DNA of 64,000 nt from Carpediemonas membranifera (GCA_019828565.1 JAHDYR010000005.1:930001-994000); one strand, 5' to 3'; shown: positions 8,698-18,460, counted from the first letter of the stretch. Numbers and translations are program-made. Notes: generated by a model from the sequence alone, not told the origin.

Positions 8698-9052
8698 TTA
8701 GTTCTCGGAAGCGTGGAAGCGCTCAAACTTGGTCATCATGATGTCCCCAGCGAATGGCTTGTACACGATGATCTCGTGGGGCAAGGTGCCGTCCTCGGTT
8801 GCGAAGTGGGCGATAAGACGGAAGTTGATGCCGTTCACCACCTGAGTGTATGCTGCGTGAGGGAGTGAGAGTGGACATACCTTCGATTAACCGGACGAAC
8901 TGCTCGGGGCGGTTCTGCTCCTTGATCTGGTCGACGGCGAAGGAAAGAGCCTCCTGAACTTCGGGATCGCTCTGATCCGCACGGACGAAGCCGCCAGTGA
9001 TCATTGCCGCTGCGAAGACAGCGAGTGCTAGAAGAATAAGTGCTTTGCGCAT
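8698..9052 (-). CDS. Secreted cystatin-type cysteine protease inhibitor
   Basis: Exons 9052-8881 and 8852-8698 give 108 residues. A hydrophobic signal peptide (MRKALILLALAVFAAAM) is followed by the N-terminal Gly pair (ITGG), then a helix (VQEALSFAVDQIKEQ). The inhibitory first loop AYTQVVNG (QxVxG) follows, split by the intron. Strands ending FATEDGTLPHEIIVYKP match the cystatin fold. Cystatins block papain-type proteases by inserting the N-terminal Gly and the QVVAG-type loop in the active cleft. The signal peptide predicts export or lysosomal/phagosomal delivery, sensible in a bacterivorous flagellate rich in cathepsins. Confidence 0.85.
8853..8880 (-). other. 28-nt intron in the cystatin gene
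   Basis: Minus-strand donor GTATGT, 3' end CCCTCACGCAG, phase 1. Splicing recreates the QVVNG loop frame; reading through gives an unrelated tail. Confidence 0.88.
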
Positions 9053-9330
9053 GATTAAGGATTTGTGGTTGTCAGAGTTTCAAAGCTGCGAATCAATGGG
9101 TTCGCAGGCGATGCATCTGCGAGAAACCAGGCCGCGTACAGCCCGGTCGTGCCTGCTGTAGTGACTCGTGTTACTGAGTGGTGTTGCCATCATGATGGCA
9201 TGTGGTTGACGATCGGAAGGATGGCCGAATCAATGGGCGAGGCGGGGCTGGTAGCTAGTAGTTTTAGTCTGACCTATAAAATGGCGGCCATGTCCCATCA
9301 TCCGCGCCAGCCACCATTCTTGTGGCAAGC

Positions 9331-9340
9331 CGCAGCTTAT
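9331..9340 (+). promoter_or_regulatory. CGCAGCTTAT promoter-like element of the TAF13-like gene
   Basis: One-base variant of the CGCAGTTTA(G/T) word seen before other starts, 22 bases before the ATG. Confidence 0.4.
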
Positions 9341-9361
9341 GCAAGTTGAACGCCGCTCGCA

Positions 9362-9751
9362 ATGCAATATCAGAATACGCAGCAACAGTATCAGATGCGT
9401 GGATACTCCCAGCAGTATATGAGCCAGCAATACGCCCATGGTCATTTGGAGCCCTTCCAGTACTTCAAGACTCAGGGACGCACCGATGATGAGAGACTCG
9501 ACGACGACATCCTCCGTGAGCTTATGGTCGCTTGTGGAGAGGACTTACCACAAGATACGACGAAGCACGCTGTCGGTGTGGCGCTACACGACTTTGTGGT
9601 GGAGAAGACACGACAAGCTCAGGCTATGGCGACGCTGGCGGGCAACTCCACCATTTCCGCCGAGGACCTGTTCACCACTGTCGGGGACGAGCCCGTGTAC
9701 GTCGAGCCCGCGCGGTTCATTCTGTCCTGCCGCACGAAGCAGGCCAGGTAG
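9362..9751 (+). CDS. TAF13-like histone-fold protein (TFIID subunit)
   Basis: 129 residues from the ATG at 9362. A Gln/Tyr-rich N-terminus (about 45 residues) precedes a single histone fold: ILRELMVACGEDLPQD, then a long helix HAVGVALHDFVVEKTRQAQAMA, then a loop and helix TISAEDLFTTV and EPARFILS. The order 'short helix, G(E/D)D, long helix with a TxxA motif, EDL' is that of TAF13 and the N-terminal half of SPT3. TAF13 pairs with TAF11 in TFIID; SPT3 is the alternative but would carry a second fold. A CGCAGCTTAT element lies 22 bases upstream. Confidence 0.65.
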   Translation: MQYQNTQQQYQMRGYSQQYMSQQYAHGHLEPFQYFKTQGRTDDERLDDDILRELMVACGEDLPQDTTKHAVGVALHDFVVEKTRQAQAMATLAGNSTISAEDLFTTVGDEPVYVEPARFILSCRTKQAR

Positions 9752-9981
9752 GTGGGGTGATACTGTCATACTGTGGGTGACTGGAAGTAGCGACGACCAT
9801 GCTGGGATATGTACGTTGTGCACGAGTGTTTTGACAAGACTAAATTGCGTCTCTCTTCTTCTTCTTTGAACCGAGCCATCCAAGGCCAGACCGACCTTAC
9901 CTTGCCGCTAAATCCTCCCTATACGGCTATGCTACTGTTTCGAGCCCTCGTCTGTCCTCTACCGCACCCTTACCCGCTGAC

Positions 9982-9991
9982 CGCAGCTTAG
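9982..9991 (+). promoter_or_regulatory. CGCAGCTTAG promoter-like element of the 10027 gene
   Basis: Sense-strand copy of the same element, 36 bases upstream of the ATG at 10027. The region 9752-10026 holds no other gene that I can support. Confidence 0.45.
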
Positions 9992-10026
9992 CCAAGTAAC
10001 TGTGCTTGCCTGTCGGGCACAACGAA

Positions 10027-13000
10027 ATGTTCACTCAGAGGCTCTCTAAGATCAATCTACTGTATGTGCAGATCAATATTAGCTGGTTTTCCCAATTTCT
10101 CAACACGCTGCTCTTCGTGGTGACTCTTTTCACCCTTGTCCCCTTTATCTCGACAACGACGAGGGAAATACCCCTTTTGAACATAGCAGGCAAATCTTCA
10201 TTCTGCTTTACATATCCAGACATTGTATTACCCTGGTTTGGTCCTCCAATCATCCTGCTCGGCATCCTACTGTTCCTGCTGGCGATAGAAATCGTCACCA
10301 CCACATTCACACACGCCCAGAAGATCTCCTCGCTCACAATAGCAGTGATGGCCGTGCTAGAGGCCTTCCTGATCTTCGGCCACGTCCACCTCCTTGCGGT
10401 TGTGCTCCCCTGGATCACCGTCACCTTCGACGACGGCCTGAGGCTCCTCGCCGACCCAGCCACCACCATCAGCGACACGCGTACCGTAGTGGCCGCGACA
10501 TGCGCCCTGATCGTAGCCCTCGCTGTCCCCGTCGCCGCCGTGCTCGGGGCGGTGACCCAGACCCGCTGGCCCTTCGAGGCGGCCGCATGGGCGCAGTTCC
10601 CGGGTTCTGTCGCCATGCTCGTCCCCCTGGGCCTCATCCTCGTCCGCACCGTCCACTCGGTCTTCGGCTGGGCTCCCGTGGTGCACCACGCCGTGGGCGC
10701 CGTCGTGTTCCTGCTGCTCGGGTTCCTCATCGCTCAGAGACAGCCGTTCTACAACGTCCGCTTCAACCACGGCATGGCGGGCGTCTTCATGGTTGCTGGG
10801 GCCTTCAGTGGCATCGCTTTGGTCCACGAGATCATGGTCTTCACGCCGCCCTTCGCTGCAGCTGTCTCCATGTACGTCCTAGTAGGCGCAGTGGCCGCTG
10901 TCACGGGCCATTCTATGTCATACTTAGCACACCGCCGGATTATACTGCGGGCATACCGACTGATCGACCACAAACGCCGGGACCAGCCGTTCATCTTCCC
11001 CGTAGTCACTCGAGTCAGGATGGGTCGGGCAGTGACCGTGGATGCCCTCGAGACGCTCCACCCCAGCCTGTTTACCCTGCCAGCCCCCGCGACGAGGCTC
11101 CTGCTCGCCCTGGAGGATGCTGCCCGGCGGCCCGCCCGATTTGTGTCCGTCCTTGCCGCCCGGCTGAAGGCGCCGCTGCAGACTGCCCCTCTGAACCTCC
11201 GAGTTACCTCCCGGTCCGAGCTGGACCAGAACGAGCTGATCACGGCGGTCTGCTGGTTCATCCAACATGCCAACGTGCCCTCGTCGTTCCTTGTGCCGAC
11301 GTCGGAGGCCGGCAGGAGGGCGGATAAGTGCATCCAGCAGACGAAGGGCAGCGAGTACGACGTTGTATCGGAGCTGCTCAACATCTACACGGCGTACAGG
11401 CCGGGAGCGTACTTCCCGAGGCTGCTGACGCTAATCTGCGGGATCACTCTCAAATCCATGTGTATCACAGTATCAGATCTTAAGACACTGTTCCAGACAA
11501 TAGATTCATCTAGATCGGTCATGGCCATGCCGTATCGCGTGCTCTATCTGACGCTCCAGGATATGATGAAGTCCGTATCCCGGGAATCTGAGGACGATGT
11601 GGGACCAAACGGGACCGAGCTTGTCACTTCCACCATCGAGGCGATTAAGGCCTTTGAAGAGGCCCGCACCGACGTGCTGGCCATGGCCGCCGTGTCATAC
11701 GCACACCGGGACCACCACGAGCTCACATTTAGGAACATTGCGAACCGGGCGACGGCGTTAGGTCAGCTTTATAAGAGGGCAGAGAAGCTTTACAAGATCC
11801 TACAACCCACGCTGATCGACAATCAGACGCAGCTCGAGGAGTGCGCGCGGTTCATCCAGCAGCAGCAGATGGTGCGGCGGTCTCAGGTGGTGGCCGCGTG
11901 GAACACCATCTCGAGCCTGGTGTCCGTCTCGTCGGCCGGGATCAAGCACCCGGGGCTGTCGGCCAGACTCGCCAGCCTTCGTAGGCGGGGGCAGCATCTC
12001 GCCGTGGGTGTCGGTACGGCCGTATGCTTCGCCCTCGTCGTCCTCGTCACTGCGATATGCATCAGGAGCATCCACGAGGTCACGGGCGCCGTCATTGAGG
12101 CGTGCGACATCGTCCAGCTGGCGACCGAGCTATCTGTCGGCTCCCAGAACTTCCTCCTGACCTCCCTGGGCCTCCTCCCCTCTACCTCGGCCACCGAACA
12201 GCAGGACTTCCTCGTACAGGGTGCTGCTGACCTCCTGGCCCTCTATGACTCACATGTCGGGTCAGTATTCTCGACGAACACGCTCTTCACGCACCTTAAG
12301 GCGTTCGAGTCGAGCTACAGCCCCTCGTCGGAGCGTACGTACGCCAACGAGCTGTTTGCCCTAGTTACTGCCCTCGACGTTCAGCTTGACTACACCGACG
12401 AGAGCACGAACGCCGCGTACTACACCGCCGTCCTCGAGGGCATCAGCCAGCAGCCGTCGCTTCCCGACAACGGCCTCCTCCGGGCGGCGTTCGACGACTT
12501 CAACAGCATGAAACGGGCGGTCGTCTACGTGTGCGCGGCGACGGCGACGCTCATCTTCATGGGAGCGATCACGATCATCGTCCCCCTCCGCTCGCTCTAC
12601 TTCATCGTCGACCGCCGCAACGTGCTGCTTTCATTCATCGCATCGGTCCCTAAGAAGGCCTTCTTCCCCGAGTCACCCCACATGGGCCGCCAGATGTTTA
12701 TCAGCCAGCAGAAGGTGGGGTCGGGGCTACCCGAGCCAGTCGGGGCCGCCCACCCTATTTTAGAGACGATAGAGCAGAAAATCAGGGGCATCAACAGCGC
12801 CCTGTTCCGCCTCATCTTCGGCGTGAACCGCTCTGTTGTCGTCCTGAGCATCCCGCTGGCCATCGCAGTGATCCCAACCGTCCTCCACTTCTATCAAATG
12901 ATCACAGTGATCGATAACAACCACACTGTGACCATGGCCCACAGCGTCGTCATGAACCTCCAAGCCCTTGCCGCGGACCATGTTTCGTCGATCGCACTGA

Positions 13001-15528
13001 CGGCTCAGGCGATGGACGCCGATGACAACCTCGACCAGCTGTTCCTGAGGGCCGTGGTCGACGCCGTGACGCCCATACGGTCACTCAAGACGGGGGTCGG
13101 CGCGGACGCTCCTCAGCTGTCTGAGATCGTTGTGGGTCAGCGCCACCTCGCGCAGATCGCGGCCTGTCTGGGGTTGATGAACTACGACAACACGACGATC
13201 CCCGCGATATGCCCCGACTACCGCAGCTCGGATGACATGATCGGAGACCACCCCGTGCTCGTCCGCTCTATCGGCTACTCCGACGTCGAGACGGACTTCG
13301 CCCTCACCAACGACGACAGGAAGCTTGTCATCCGCAGTATACTGTTCAGAATGCTCGCGCGGGTCCGTGAGACCGGCTGGATCGAGATGATGCACTCTGC
13401 TTGGCAGGGCACGGTCGGGGCCGTCGCGGTCATCGAGTACCGGCCCGTCAGAGGAGTCAACATCGTTCTCGGAATCATCGCATCGGTGTCGGCCCTCGCC
13501 AGCTGGGTCTACCTCTTCGTGTACCGCCTGTACCGCAAACCTGTGTGGCTCACCGACCGCGTGGCGTACAACATCGTCGTCCTCCACTTCGCCCTAATCA
13601 TTGCCATGGGGTCCCTCGTCGTCGGCTTCAGCGCTAAGGCCCCCAGCGCCGTGGAGTTCACGACGTACCTCGAGGCCACCCGCGGCCGATTCGACGTCGT
13701 CGCATCGCTCTGGGACGGGTTCTCCAGGTCGGACTTGTTCCTGCAGAAGGCCACCGTCAAGACGGCGTCGTCCTTGTCCGCTTGGCTCAGCGACATAGAG
13801 CCCGTCGAGCTATTCCAGGCGCCCCTCGTCGACGACTACTACGCCGCCTGGATCCAGGGATACGCCACGACCGCCCAGTCTGACATGGCCACTGCCATCC
13901 TTGCTCTGGGCGATGACGCCGTGACTATGGCGGCCCTGGTGATCGCCCACCACACAAGGGTCACGGCCGCTCTCACGGCGTCCATCGCTGGCGACGTCTG
14001 CGGCCACAGCACGTTCGCGGACCTGTGCGCGTACCCGTGGGACGTCTCGGCCGAGGCGGGTATCACTGAGCAGAGCTACCTCCGCTGCGAGACCATGGAG
14101 TCCTGCCCCGAGACGATCATCAGCACCGCGGCCGAGGACATGGCGCTGGACGAGGCGGGGAAGGTGGAGATCATCGCCATGATCACCCAGAGCTCCGTCG
14201 GTACGCTCCTCGACCTGATGCGCATGGGCGATGACCAGATGGACCCCCCGAACCTGCTGCAGACGTGGATGTTCGGCCTGAAGTTCCCCCACTCGGTCGT
14301 CGTATACGTGTCAGTCGTGCTGGCCATGCTGGTCTGCATCAGCTTCAGCCTGGTGCAAGCCAGCCACCATCTGTCGAAGATACACAACAGGGTGAAGGTA
14401 CGATTCAACAGATACTGCACCGAGGTCAAGTCGACCGGGGTGCACCAGCCCGCGACACACGTGGGCAACCGCCCGCAGCGTCTGAGCCAATCGATCACCG
14501 TATCGCATGAGCAGCTCCCGCCCCTGGCCAATACCACTATCGTCGTCGTCCAAAAGGTCCGGACAGCGCTCATCGTGGGATTCATCGCCTCCGCCTTCCT
14601 GATGGCCACCCCCGTCGTCGCGGCGCTGCTGTACATGTTACACGCCTCGTTGTACCTCCACCACCGCATCCCGTTGGAGGCTGTGCTGTCCAACACCAAC
14701 GCAGCGACCCTGTCGGCCCTGAAGCATCTGATGCTCACCCCGACGACTGTGAGCCACAGCGTGCAGGGCAAGCTACTGCTGTCGTCTGTGGAGGCCCTGC
14801 TGTTCTCGACCTACGTCAACAGCGACACGCCCTCCTACGCAGACCTGTACTCGGCCAACCTCTACCTGCTGACTGACTACGCGTCGGTGCTCCGGACGAT
14901 GGAGCTGTGCGAGCCCCTGACACGTGTCATCAACCCGCCCGTGGCCAACACCGGGCTCTCGCTCATTGACACCGCACGCCAGGACATCGCGATGCTCGCA
15001 AAGAAGATCCTCGAACACGAAATGGTTGCCGAGCTCTTCGAGATCAGACGAACCCACACCATCCGAGACGACGTGCTCACCGCGTCCTTCCTCGACATCG
15101 AGCCCGGCGCGGTGGTCAGCGCAAGCTGGGTCTTCGGACAGTGGGCCTCCAGCTTGGACCACAGCCTGACCATCCCTGGGCCGCTGGCTGTGACTGAGAT
15201 GCCAGAGACGAAGATCCTTGAGACAGTCGCCATGCTCAGCCAGATCCACAGCTACATCGACGGCCAACGCTCACTCATCTCCATCAGCATCATCCAAGAC
15301 AACTACGGCAAAGTCTTTGTCGGCATCGTCGTCGTCGTCGGGGTGGCCCTCGTCGCCGTCATGGGCGGTCTGTTCGCGGCGATGCTGCTCGTAGAGGAGA
15401 TCGACACCACATCGTACCTCCTCCTCGGCATCATGCCGCCCTCAGTGTTTGTAGCACTTTTAGACATCCGGGACTCATCGTCCGGCACAATCGTCGAGTC
15501 ACCGACAGAGACGGCAACTGACTGGTAA
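10027..15528 (+). CDS. Very large multi-pass membrane protein with four tandem ectodomain modules
   Basis: 1833 residues from the ATG at 10027. Residues about 15-302 contain eight hydrophobic segments (for example IILLGILLFLLAIEIV). A cytosolic, mostly helical region follows to about 655. Then four modules recur, each of two membrane spans enclosing a 150-220-residue helical ectodomain (spans near 660, 840, 945, 1150, 1190, 1430, 1525 and 1770). The first and last spans are LAVGVGTAVCFALVVLVTAI and VGIVVVVGVALVAVMGGLF. The layout resembles the Tmc-like N-termini of large sensor proteins and cyclases in protists, but no cyclase, kinase or other effector domain is present. Function unknown; a sensor or scaffold is a guess. 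Confidence 0.85.
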   Translation: MFTQRLSKINLLYVQINISWFSQFLNTLLFVVTLFTLVPFISTTTREIPLLNIAGKSSFCFTYPDIVLPWFGPPIILLGILLFLLAIEIVTTTFTHAQKISSLTIAVMAVLEAFLIFGHVHLLAVVLPWITVTFDDGLRLLADPATTISDTRTVVAATCALIVALAVPVAAVLGAVTQTRWPFEAAAWAQFPGSVAMLVPLGLILVRTVHSVFGWAPVVHHAVGAVVFLLLGFLIAQRQPFYNVRFNHGMAGVFMVAGAFSGIALVHEIMVFTPPFAAAVSMYVLVGAVAAVTGHSMSYLAHRRIILRAYRLIDHKRRDQPFIFPVVTRVRMGRAVTVDALETLHPSLFTLPAPATRLLLALEDAARRPARFVSVLAARLKAPLQTAPLNLRVTSRSELDQNELITAVCWFIQHANVPSSFLVPTSEAGRRADKCIQQTKGSEYDVVSELLNIYTAYRPGAYFPRLLTLICGITLKSMCITVSDLKTLFQTIDSSRSVMAMPYRVLYLTLQDMMKSVSRESEDDVGPNGTELVTSTIEAIKAFEEARTDVLAMAAVSYAHRDHHELTFRNIANRATALGQLYKRAEKLYKILQPTLIDNQTQLEECARFIQQQQMVRRSQVVAAWNTISSLVSVSSAGIKHPGLSARLASLRRRGQHLAVGVGTAVCFALVVLVTAICIRSIHEVTGAVIEACDIVQLATELSVGSQNFLLTSLGLLPSTSATEQQDFLVQGAADLLALYDSHVGSVFSTNTLFTHLKAFESSYSPSSERTYANELFALVTALDVQLDYTDESTNAAYYTAVLEGISQQPSLPDNGLLRAAFDDFNSMKRAVVYVCAATATLIFMGAITIIVPLRSLYFIVDRRNVLLSFIASVPKKAFFPESPHMGRQMFISQQKVGSGLPEPVGAAHPILETIEQKIRGINSALFRLIFGVNRSVVVLSIPLAIAVIPTVLHFYQMITVIDNNHTVTMAHSVVMNLQALAADHVSSIALTAQAMDADDNLDQLFLRAVVDAVTPIRSLKTGVGADAPQLSEIVVGQRHLAQIAACLGLMNYDNTTIPAICPDYRSSDDMIGDHPVLVRSIGYSDVETDFALTNDDRKLVIRSILFRMLARVRETGWIEMMHSAWQGTVGAVAVIEYRPVRGVNIVLGIIASVSALASWVYLFVYRLYRKPVWLTDRVAYNIVVLHFALIIAMGSLVVGFSAKAPSAVEFTTYLEATRGRFDVVASLWDGFSRSDLFLQKATVKTASSLSAWLSDIEPVELFQAPLVDDYYAAWIQGYATTAQSDMATAILALGDDAVTMAALVIAHHTRVTAALTASIAGDVCGHSTFADLCAYPWDVSAEAGITEQSYLRCETMESCPETIISTAAEDMALDEAGKVEIIAMITQSSVGTLLDLMRMGDDQMDPPNLLQTWMFGLKFPHSVVVYVSVVLAMLVCISFSLVQASHHLSKIHNRVKVRFNRYCTEVKSTGVHQPATHVGNRPQRLSQSITVSHEQLPPLANTTIVVVQKVRTALIVGFIASAFLMATPVVAALLYMLHASLYLHHRIPLEAVLSNTNAATLSALKHLMLTPTTVSHSVQGKLLLSSVEALLFSTYVNSDTPSYADLYSANLYLLTDYASVLRTMELCEPLTRVINPPVANTGLSLIDTARQDIAMLAKKILEHEMVAELFEIRRTHTIRDDVLTASFLDIEPGAVVSASWVFGQWASSLDHSLTIPGPLAVTEMPETKILETVAMLSQIHSYIDGQRSLISISIIQDNYGKVFVGIVVVVGVALVAVMGGLFAAMLLVEEIDTTSYLLLGIMPPSVFVALLDIRDSSSGTIVESPTETATDW

Positions 15529-15543
15529 AGACCGCTACTGCGG

Positions 15544-15549
15544 GTTTAT
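15544..15549 (-). terminator. Poly(A)-type signal ATAAAC of the ZNHIT2-like gene
   Basis: Minus strand AATAAACCCGCAG just after the stop of the 15552-16583 gene, in the 23-base space between convergent genes. Confidence 0.5.
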
Positions 15550-15551
15550 TG

Positions 15552-16583
15552 TTACAGAAGAAGGTGTCTCAATTGGCGGACGCTGTCGCTCCCCAGCCGG
15601 GGCACGGCGCCCTGCATGAAGGCCACCCTCTTGGCTGCGGACAGCAGGCGCCGTCCGACGGTCTCGGGCTGGCCCTCTGCCTGAGCCCTCAGCACGGCCT
15701 CTGCGGCACCCAGCGCCCGAGCCATCATGGCGACGTCGCTCATCAGAAGCCTCGTCTCCGCGAGGACATCGAACTCGAGTGGAACCGCGTCCGCTGCCCA
15801 TCTTTCGAGCACTGAACGCATTGTTTCGGGCGGCTGTGGGTCTGAGAGCGTCGTGGCGTGATTGCAGAGGAATGTGCCAGCCGTCCCGGTCTTGTCCGAG
15901 ACCACTAGGCCGTTGAACGTCAATGCCGTCACAGCGTAGGCCCGGATCACGTCCACAGCCTGGAACACCACGCCGGGCTTGGCATGGACGGCAATGGTTG
16001 GGTCGACGACTGGTACGGCGGGCAGCGGGTCGGAGCCCTGGGTGTCCCCCATGTACTCGTCGACACTGCGCCACCACGGCACCCAGCGCGACACAGAGGC
16101 TGCGATGGGTGCGTCCGAGTCCTTCGTGTAGGCCTCCAGAACGGCAGCGTCGACAGCTCTGCTGGGGATCACCTGCTCGGGCTCGGCCAGAGCCTCGAGG
16201 ACGGATTCGGGGAGGAGAGGCGCCTTAGGTTGCCGCCAGTTGTCGCTGGCGGGTTGCTGTGAAGCAACCACCTCGTCAAGGCGTGTGGCCGCTGCCTCGG
16301 GGACCTGGCATACTCGTTTGTGGGAATGGTAGCACTTGAGAGAGCAGTACGAACTCCCACAGCGCGGGCAGCTGAAACGCGCGCCGGTATACTGGCATAC
16401 AATACATTTTCTATCTATAACACTTGAAATACGCGATGAGGCCCCGGCTGTGTTGTAGAACGTGCGGCTAGCAGTGGCCACGGGCCGAGCCACAGTCCTG
16501 GGCTCATTTCTTGGTTCCGTCGTATTACTGGGCACATCGATCGTCAATGAGCTCCTAGCAAGGGGCGAACTGAAGCCTGGCAT
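15552..16583 (-). CDS. HIT-type zinc finger protein, ZNHIT2-like
   Basis: 343 residues from the ATG at 16583. The finger at about residues 60-92 has the eight-ligand HIT pattern CIVCQYTGARFSCPRCGSSYC followed by SLKCYHSHKRVC. The finger is followed by a long helical/beta region ending in helices. Size and the position of the finger in the N-terminal third match ZNHIT2, an adaptor linking the R2TP/RUVBL chaperone to U5 snRNP assembly. Other HIT proteins (ZNHIT1, 3, 6) are shorter or place the finger elsewhere. CGCAGTTTATG lies 20 bases upstream. Confidence 0.75.
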   Translation of the reverse strand: MPGFSSPLARSSLTIDVPSNTTEPRNEPRTVARPVATASRTFYNTAGASSRISSVIDRKCIVCQYTGARFSCPRCGSSYCSLKCYHSHKRVCQVPEAAATRLDEVVASQQPASDNWRQPKAPLLPESVLEALAEPEQVIPSRAVDAAVLEAYTKDSDAPIAASVSRWVPWWRSVDEYMGDTQGSDPLPAVPVVDPTIAVHAKPGVVFQAVDVIRAYAVTALTFNGLVVSDKTGTAGTFLCNHATTLSDPQPPETMRSVLERWAADAVPLEFDVLAETRLLMSDVAMMARALGAAEAVLRAQAEGQPETVGRRLLSAAKRVAFMQGAVPRLGSDSVRQLRHLLL

Positions 16584-16602
16584 GCTTCAATTTTTCCTGA
16601 CA

Positions 16603-16612
16603 TAAACTGCGG
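16603..16612 (-). promoter_or_regulatory. CCGCAGTTTA promoter-like element
   Basis: Minus strand CCGCAGTTTATG, 20 bases before the ATG of the ZNHIT2-like gene. Confidence 0.5.
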
Positions 16613-16805
16613 CTTCAGATCAGCGTGGACACAGCGCCTGGGGATGGCGGGCAGGGTGCAAGGGGGACGAGGGGTGCGTCGCAAGTTTTCATATCTGGTC
16701 GAAGACGGCTTTGATATCCCAACGTGTCAGCAGCAGAGAAAGGAGCAAACACAAATTTAGTGAGAAGAGTGAGGAGATATATACAGCTGCGACCCAGGCC
16801 GGGCA

Positions 16806-17915
16806 TCATTGTGGGCTGTCCGCGTGCCGAGGGAACTCCACCAGCAGCCACCGCGGGGGGCTGAACCCGGGCATCGTGGGCGGCGGTGTCTGCACGCGGA
16901 GCTCCCCGAACTCCCTCGCACGGCCCCAGTCCTTGAGGTAGGCCAGGTCGCTGTCGTGCCCGAGGAACTGGACGCGGTCGCCCGCAGTCCGGATCTGTGT
17001 GTGGAGGGGAATGCCCAGCCGGGGCAGCGTCTCGAACCATGCGTCCGGGAGCTCGGCGACGGCCCTCCCGTGATACTGCAGCAGGTCAGTCTCTCGCAGC
17101 TGGATGTGCGAGAGGGCGGGGTAGGACTCGACCTCAGTCAGGAGGTGGGCCTGGGCCGTCGCGTGGGTGATCATGGAATCTGATACAAAGCGGCCCAGGA
17201 ACAGAATCTGGGCCATTGGGGTCACAATGATCGATATGCGGTCGGAAAACAGATTCAGTGCTGATGATCTCGTTGACCGTCGACTGATCGACGGAACCCA
17301 CACAGTGGGTGTGTAGGCTGACAGTGGTACTATGTGCCTGATCATGGCGACCGGCAGAGGCTCCGCGATCCTCTGGGCCCAGGCGAGGGTCTGGGCGGTG
17401 AAGTTGGCGTTGGGCGATGCGGACTCCCGGGAACGGCGGACGAAGGCGAGGGCGTCTGCGTAGGAGTAGTGGAAGCGCCATATGAGGTATGCACAGACGA
17501 TTGTGGCGGACCGGGACACGCCTTTGACACAGTGCACGAGGACGACCCCGCCGCCCCGGATCGCCTCCTCGATGAAGGAAATCGCCATAGGGAAGACAGA
17601 TGAGATGCACTGGTGACTGTCATCGTTCAACGGGAGGTTGAGGGCCGCGAAGCCGGGAAGCGTGAAGCAATAGCTTGATGCACAGTTGAGGATATGCGTG
17701 CATCCGGCATCTAGAATCCTAGAAGCATCTTTTGCGACAATTCCTGACGTGAGTAGCAGTTGTGGGATGATCATAGACAATTCTTTCTCGTGTTCTCGGG
17801 TTATTTCTTCTGCTGACTTTCTGAGAAGCATTCTGCTGTAGTCATCGCTTCTGGTGGCATTACAATGCTCTCGCACCTGGGACATATCTATGCTGATCCC
17901 AAACTGCTCCACCAT
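16806..17915 (-). CDS. Dual-specificity phosphatase, MKP1-like, with C-terminal gelsolin-like domain
   Basis: 369 residues. The DSP core runs from IIPQLLLTSGIVAKDAS (about residue 50) to residue 180. It contains the general-acid Asp in NDDSHQ and the complete loop VHCVKGVSRSATIVCAYLI (HCX5R). The C-terminal half contains DRISIIVTPMAQILFLGRF followed by an A-rich helix, resembling the gelsolin-like domain that follows the phosphatase in plant MKP1. All catalytic residues are present, so it should dephosphorylate phospho-Tyr/Thr substrates such as MAP kinases. The divergent 59-residue gene at 18018 shares its upstream region. Confidence 0.85.
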   Translation of the reverse strand: MVEQFGISIDMSQVREHCNATRSDDYSRMLLRKSAEEITREHEKELSMIIPQLLLTSGIVAKDASRILDAGCTHILNCASSYCFTLPGFAALNLPLNDDSHQCISSVFPMAISFIEEAIRGGGVVLVHCVKGVSRSATIVCAYLIWRFHYSYADALAFVRRSRESASPNANFTAQTLAWAQRIAEPLPVAMIRHIVPLSAYTPTVWVPSISRRSTRSSALNLFSDRISIIVTPMAQILFLGRFVSDSMITHATAQAHLLTEVESYPALSHIQLRETDLLQYHGRAVAELPDAWFETLPRLGIPLHTQIRTAGDRVQFLGHDSDLAYLKDWGRAREFGELRVQTPPPTMPGFSPPRWLLVEFPRHADSPQ

Positions 17916-17947
17916 GAGTCGCGGGCGGAGAATTTTGGTTTTGGTTG

Positions 17948-17958
17948 GTGCAGTTTAG
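17948..17958 (+). promoter_or_regulatory. GTGCAGTTTAG element between divergent starts
   Basis: Plus-strand GTGCAGTTTAG lies 33 bases from the phosphatase ATG (opposite orientation) and 60 bases before the ATG at 18018 (same orientation). It may serve either or both genes. Confidence 0.45.
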
Positions 17959-18017
17959 GGATGGCCATCCGGGACGGTCGGCTTGCGCAAGATAAGTCAT
18001 CCCGGTGATTATCTCGA

Positions 18018-18197
18018 ATGCTGCCGAATGCAGGATGGACGGATTCGGACGTCTGCTCCAGTCAGAATGAGGCCGTGAACGGCAAGTGGGCCCGGGACCG
18101 CACGCTGGGAGACGTCGCGGCGTCTCTCATCCGGGACAACTACACCATATTCAACGTCTACCGCTGCCATGTGGGGGCCGCTAACGCGGTTTTCTAA
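18018..18197 (+). CDS. Small hypothetical protein (59 aa)
   Basis: The ATG at 18018 (MLPNAGWTDSDV) opens a 59-residue frame ending RCHVGAANAVF and TAA at 18195. It is not a shadow of a larger gene; the region between the phosphatase and the 18248 gene is otherwise empty. Its composition (VNGKWARDRTLGDVAASLI, DNYTIFNVYRCHVGAANAVF) looks like ordered protein rather than random sequence, and a promoter-like element stands 60 bases upstream. I do not recognise the family. Confidence 0.45.
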   Translation: MLPNAGWTDSDVCSSQNEAVNGKWARDRTLGDVAASLIRDNYTIFNVYRCHVGAANAVF

Positions 18198-18247
18198 TCC
18201 GATCTGTTCTGACGATAGGAGGTAATAACGCAGTTTTAATGACTTGA

Positions 18248-18460
18248 TCAGGCCTTAGGGTTCTCCTTGGTGTTGGTCTCCTTCTTGAAGACCTTCTTCT
18301 TGCACTTAGGGGTCGTTGGCGTCGCTGCGATAACTGGAGTGTTGAGCTTACGCTCAGTAACATAATTGTAGGCCACGAGGCCGCCGAGAACGACTGACAA
18401 CCCAATAAGGGTCTTCTTGTAGTGTCCAGCTTCCCTGAGCTTGTCGCTGATGGCGGGCAT
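18248..18460 (-). CDS. Small single-pass membrane protein (70 aa)
   Basis: 70 residues from the ATG at 18460 (MPAISDKLREAGHYKK). One membrane span (TLIGLSVVLGGLVAYNYV, about residues 17-34) is followed by a Lys/Thr-rich tail (CKKKVFKKETNTKENPKA). The layout (short amphipathic N-terminus, one span, basic tail) is typical of small organelle membrane subunits, but no family can be named. It converges with the 18018 gene, about 50 bases apart. Confidence 0.6.
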   Translation of the reverse strand: MPAISDKLREAGHYKKTLIGLSVVLGGLVAYNYVTERKLNTPVIAATPTTPKCKKKVFKKETNTKENPKA

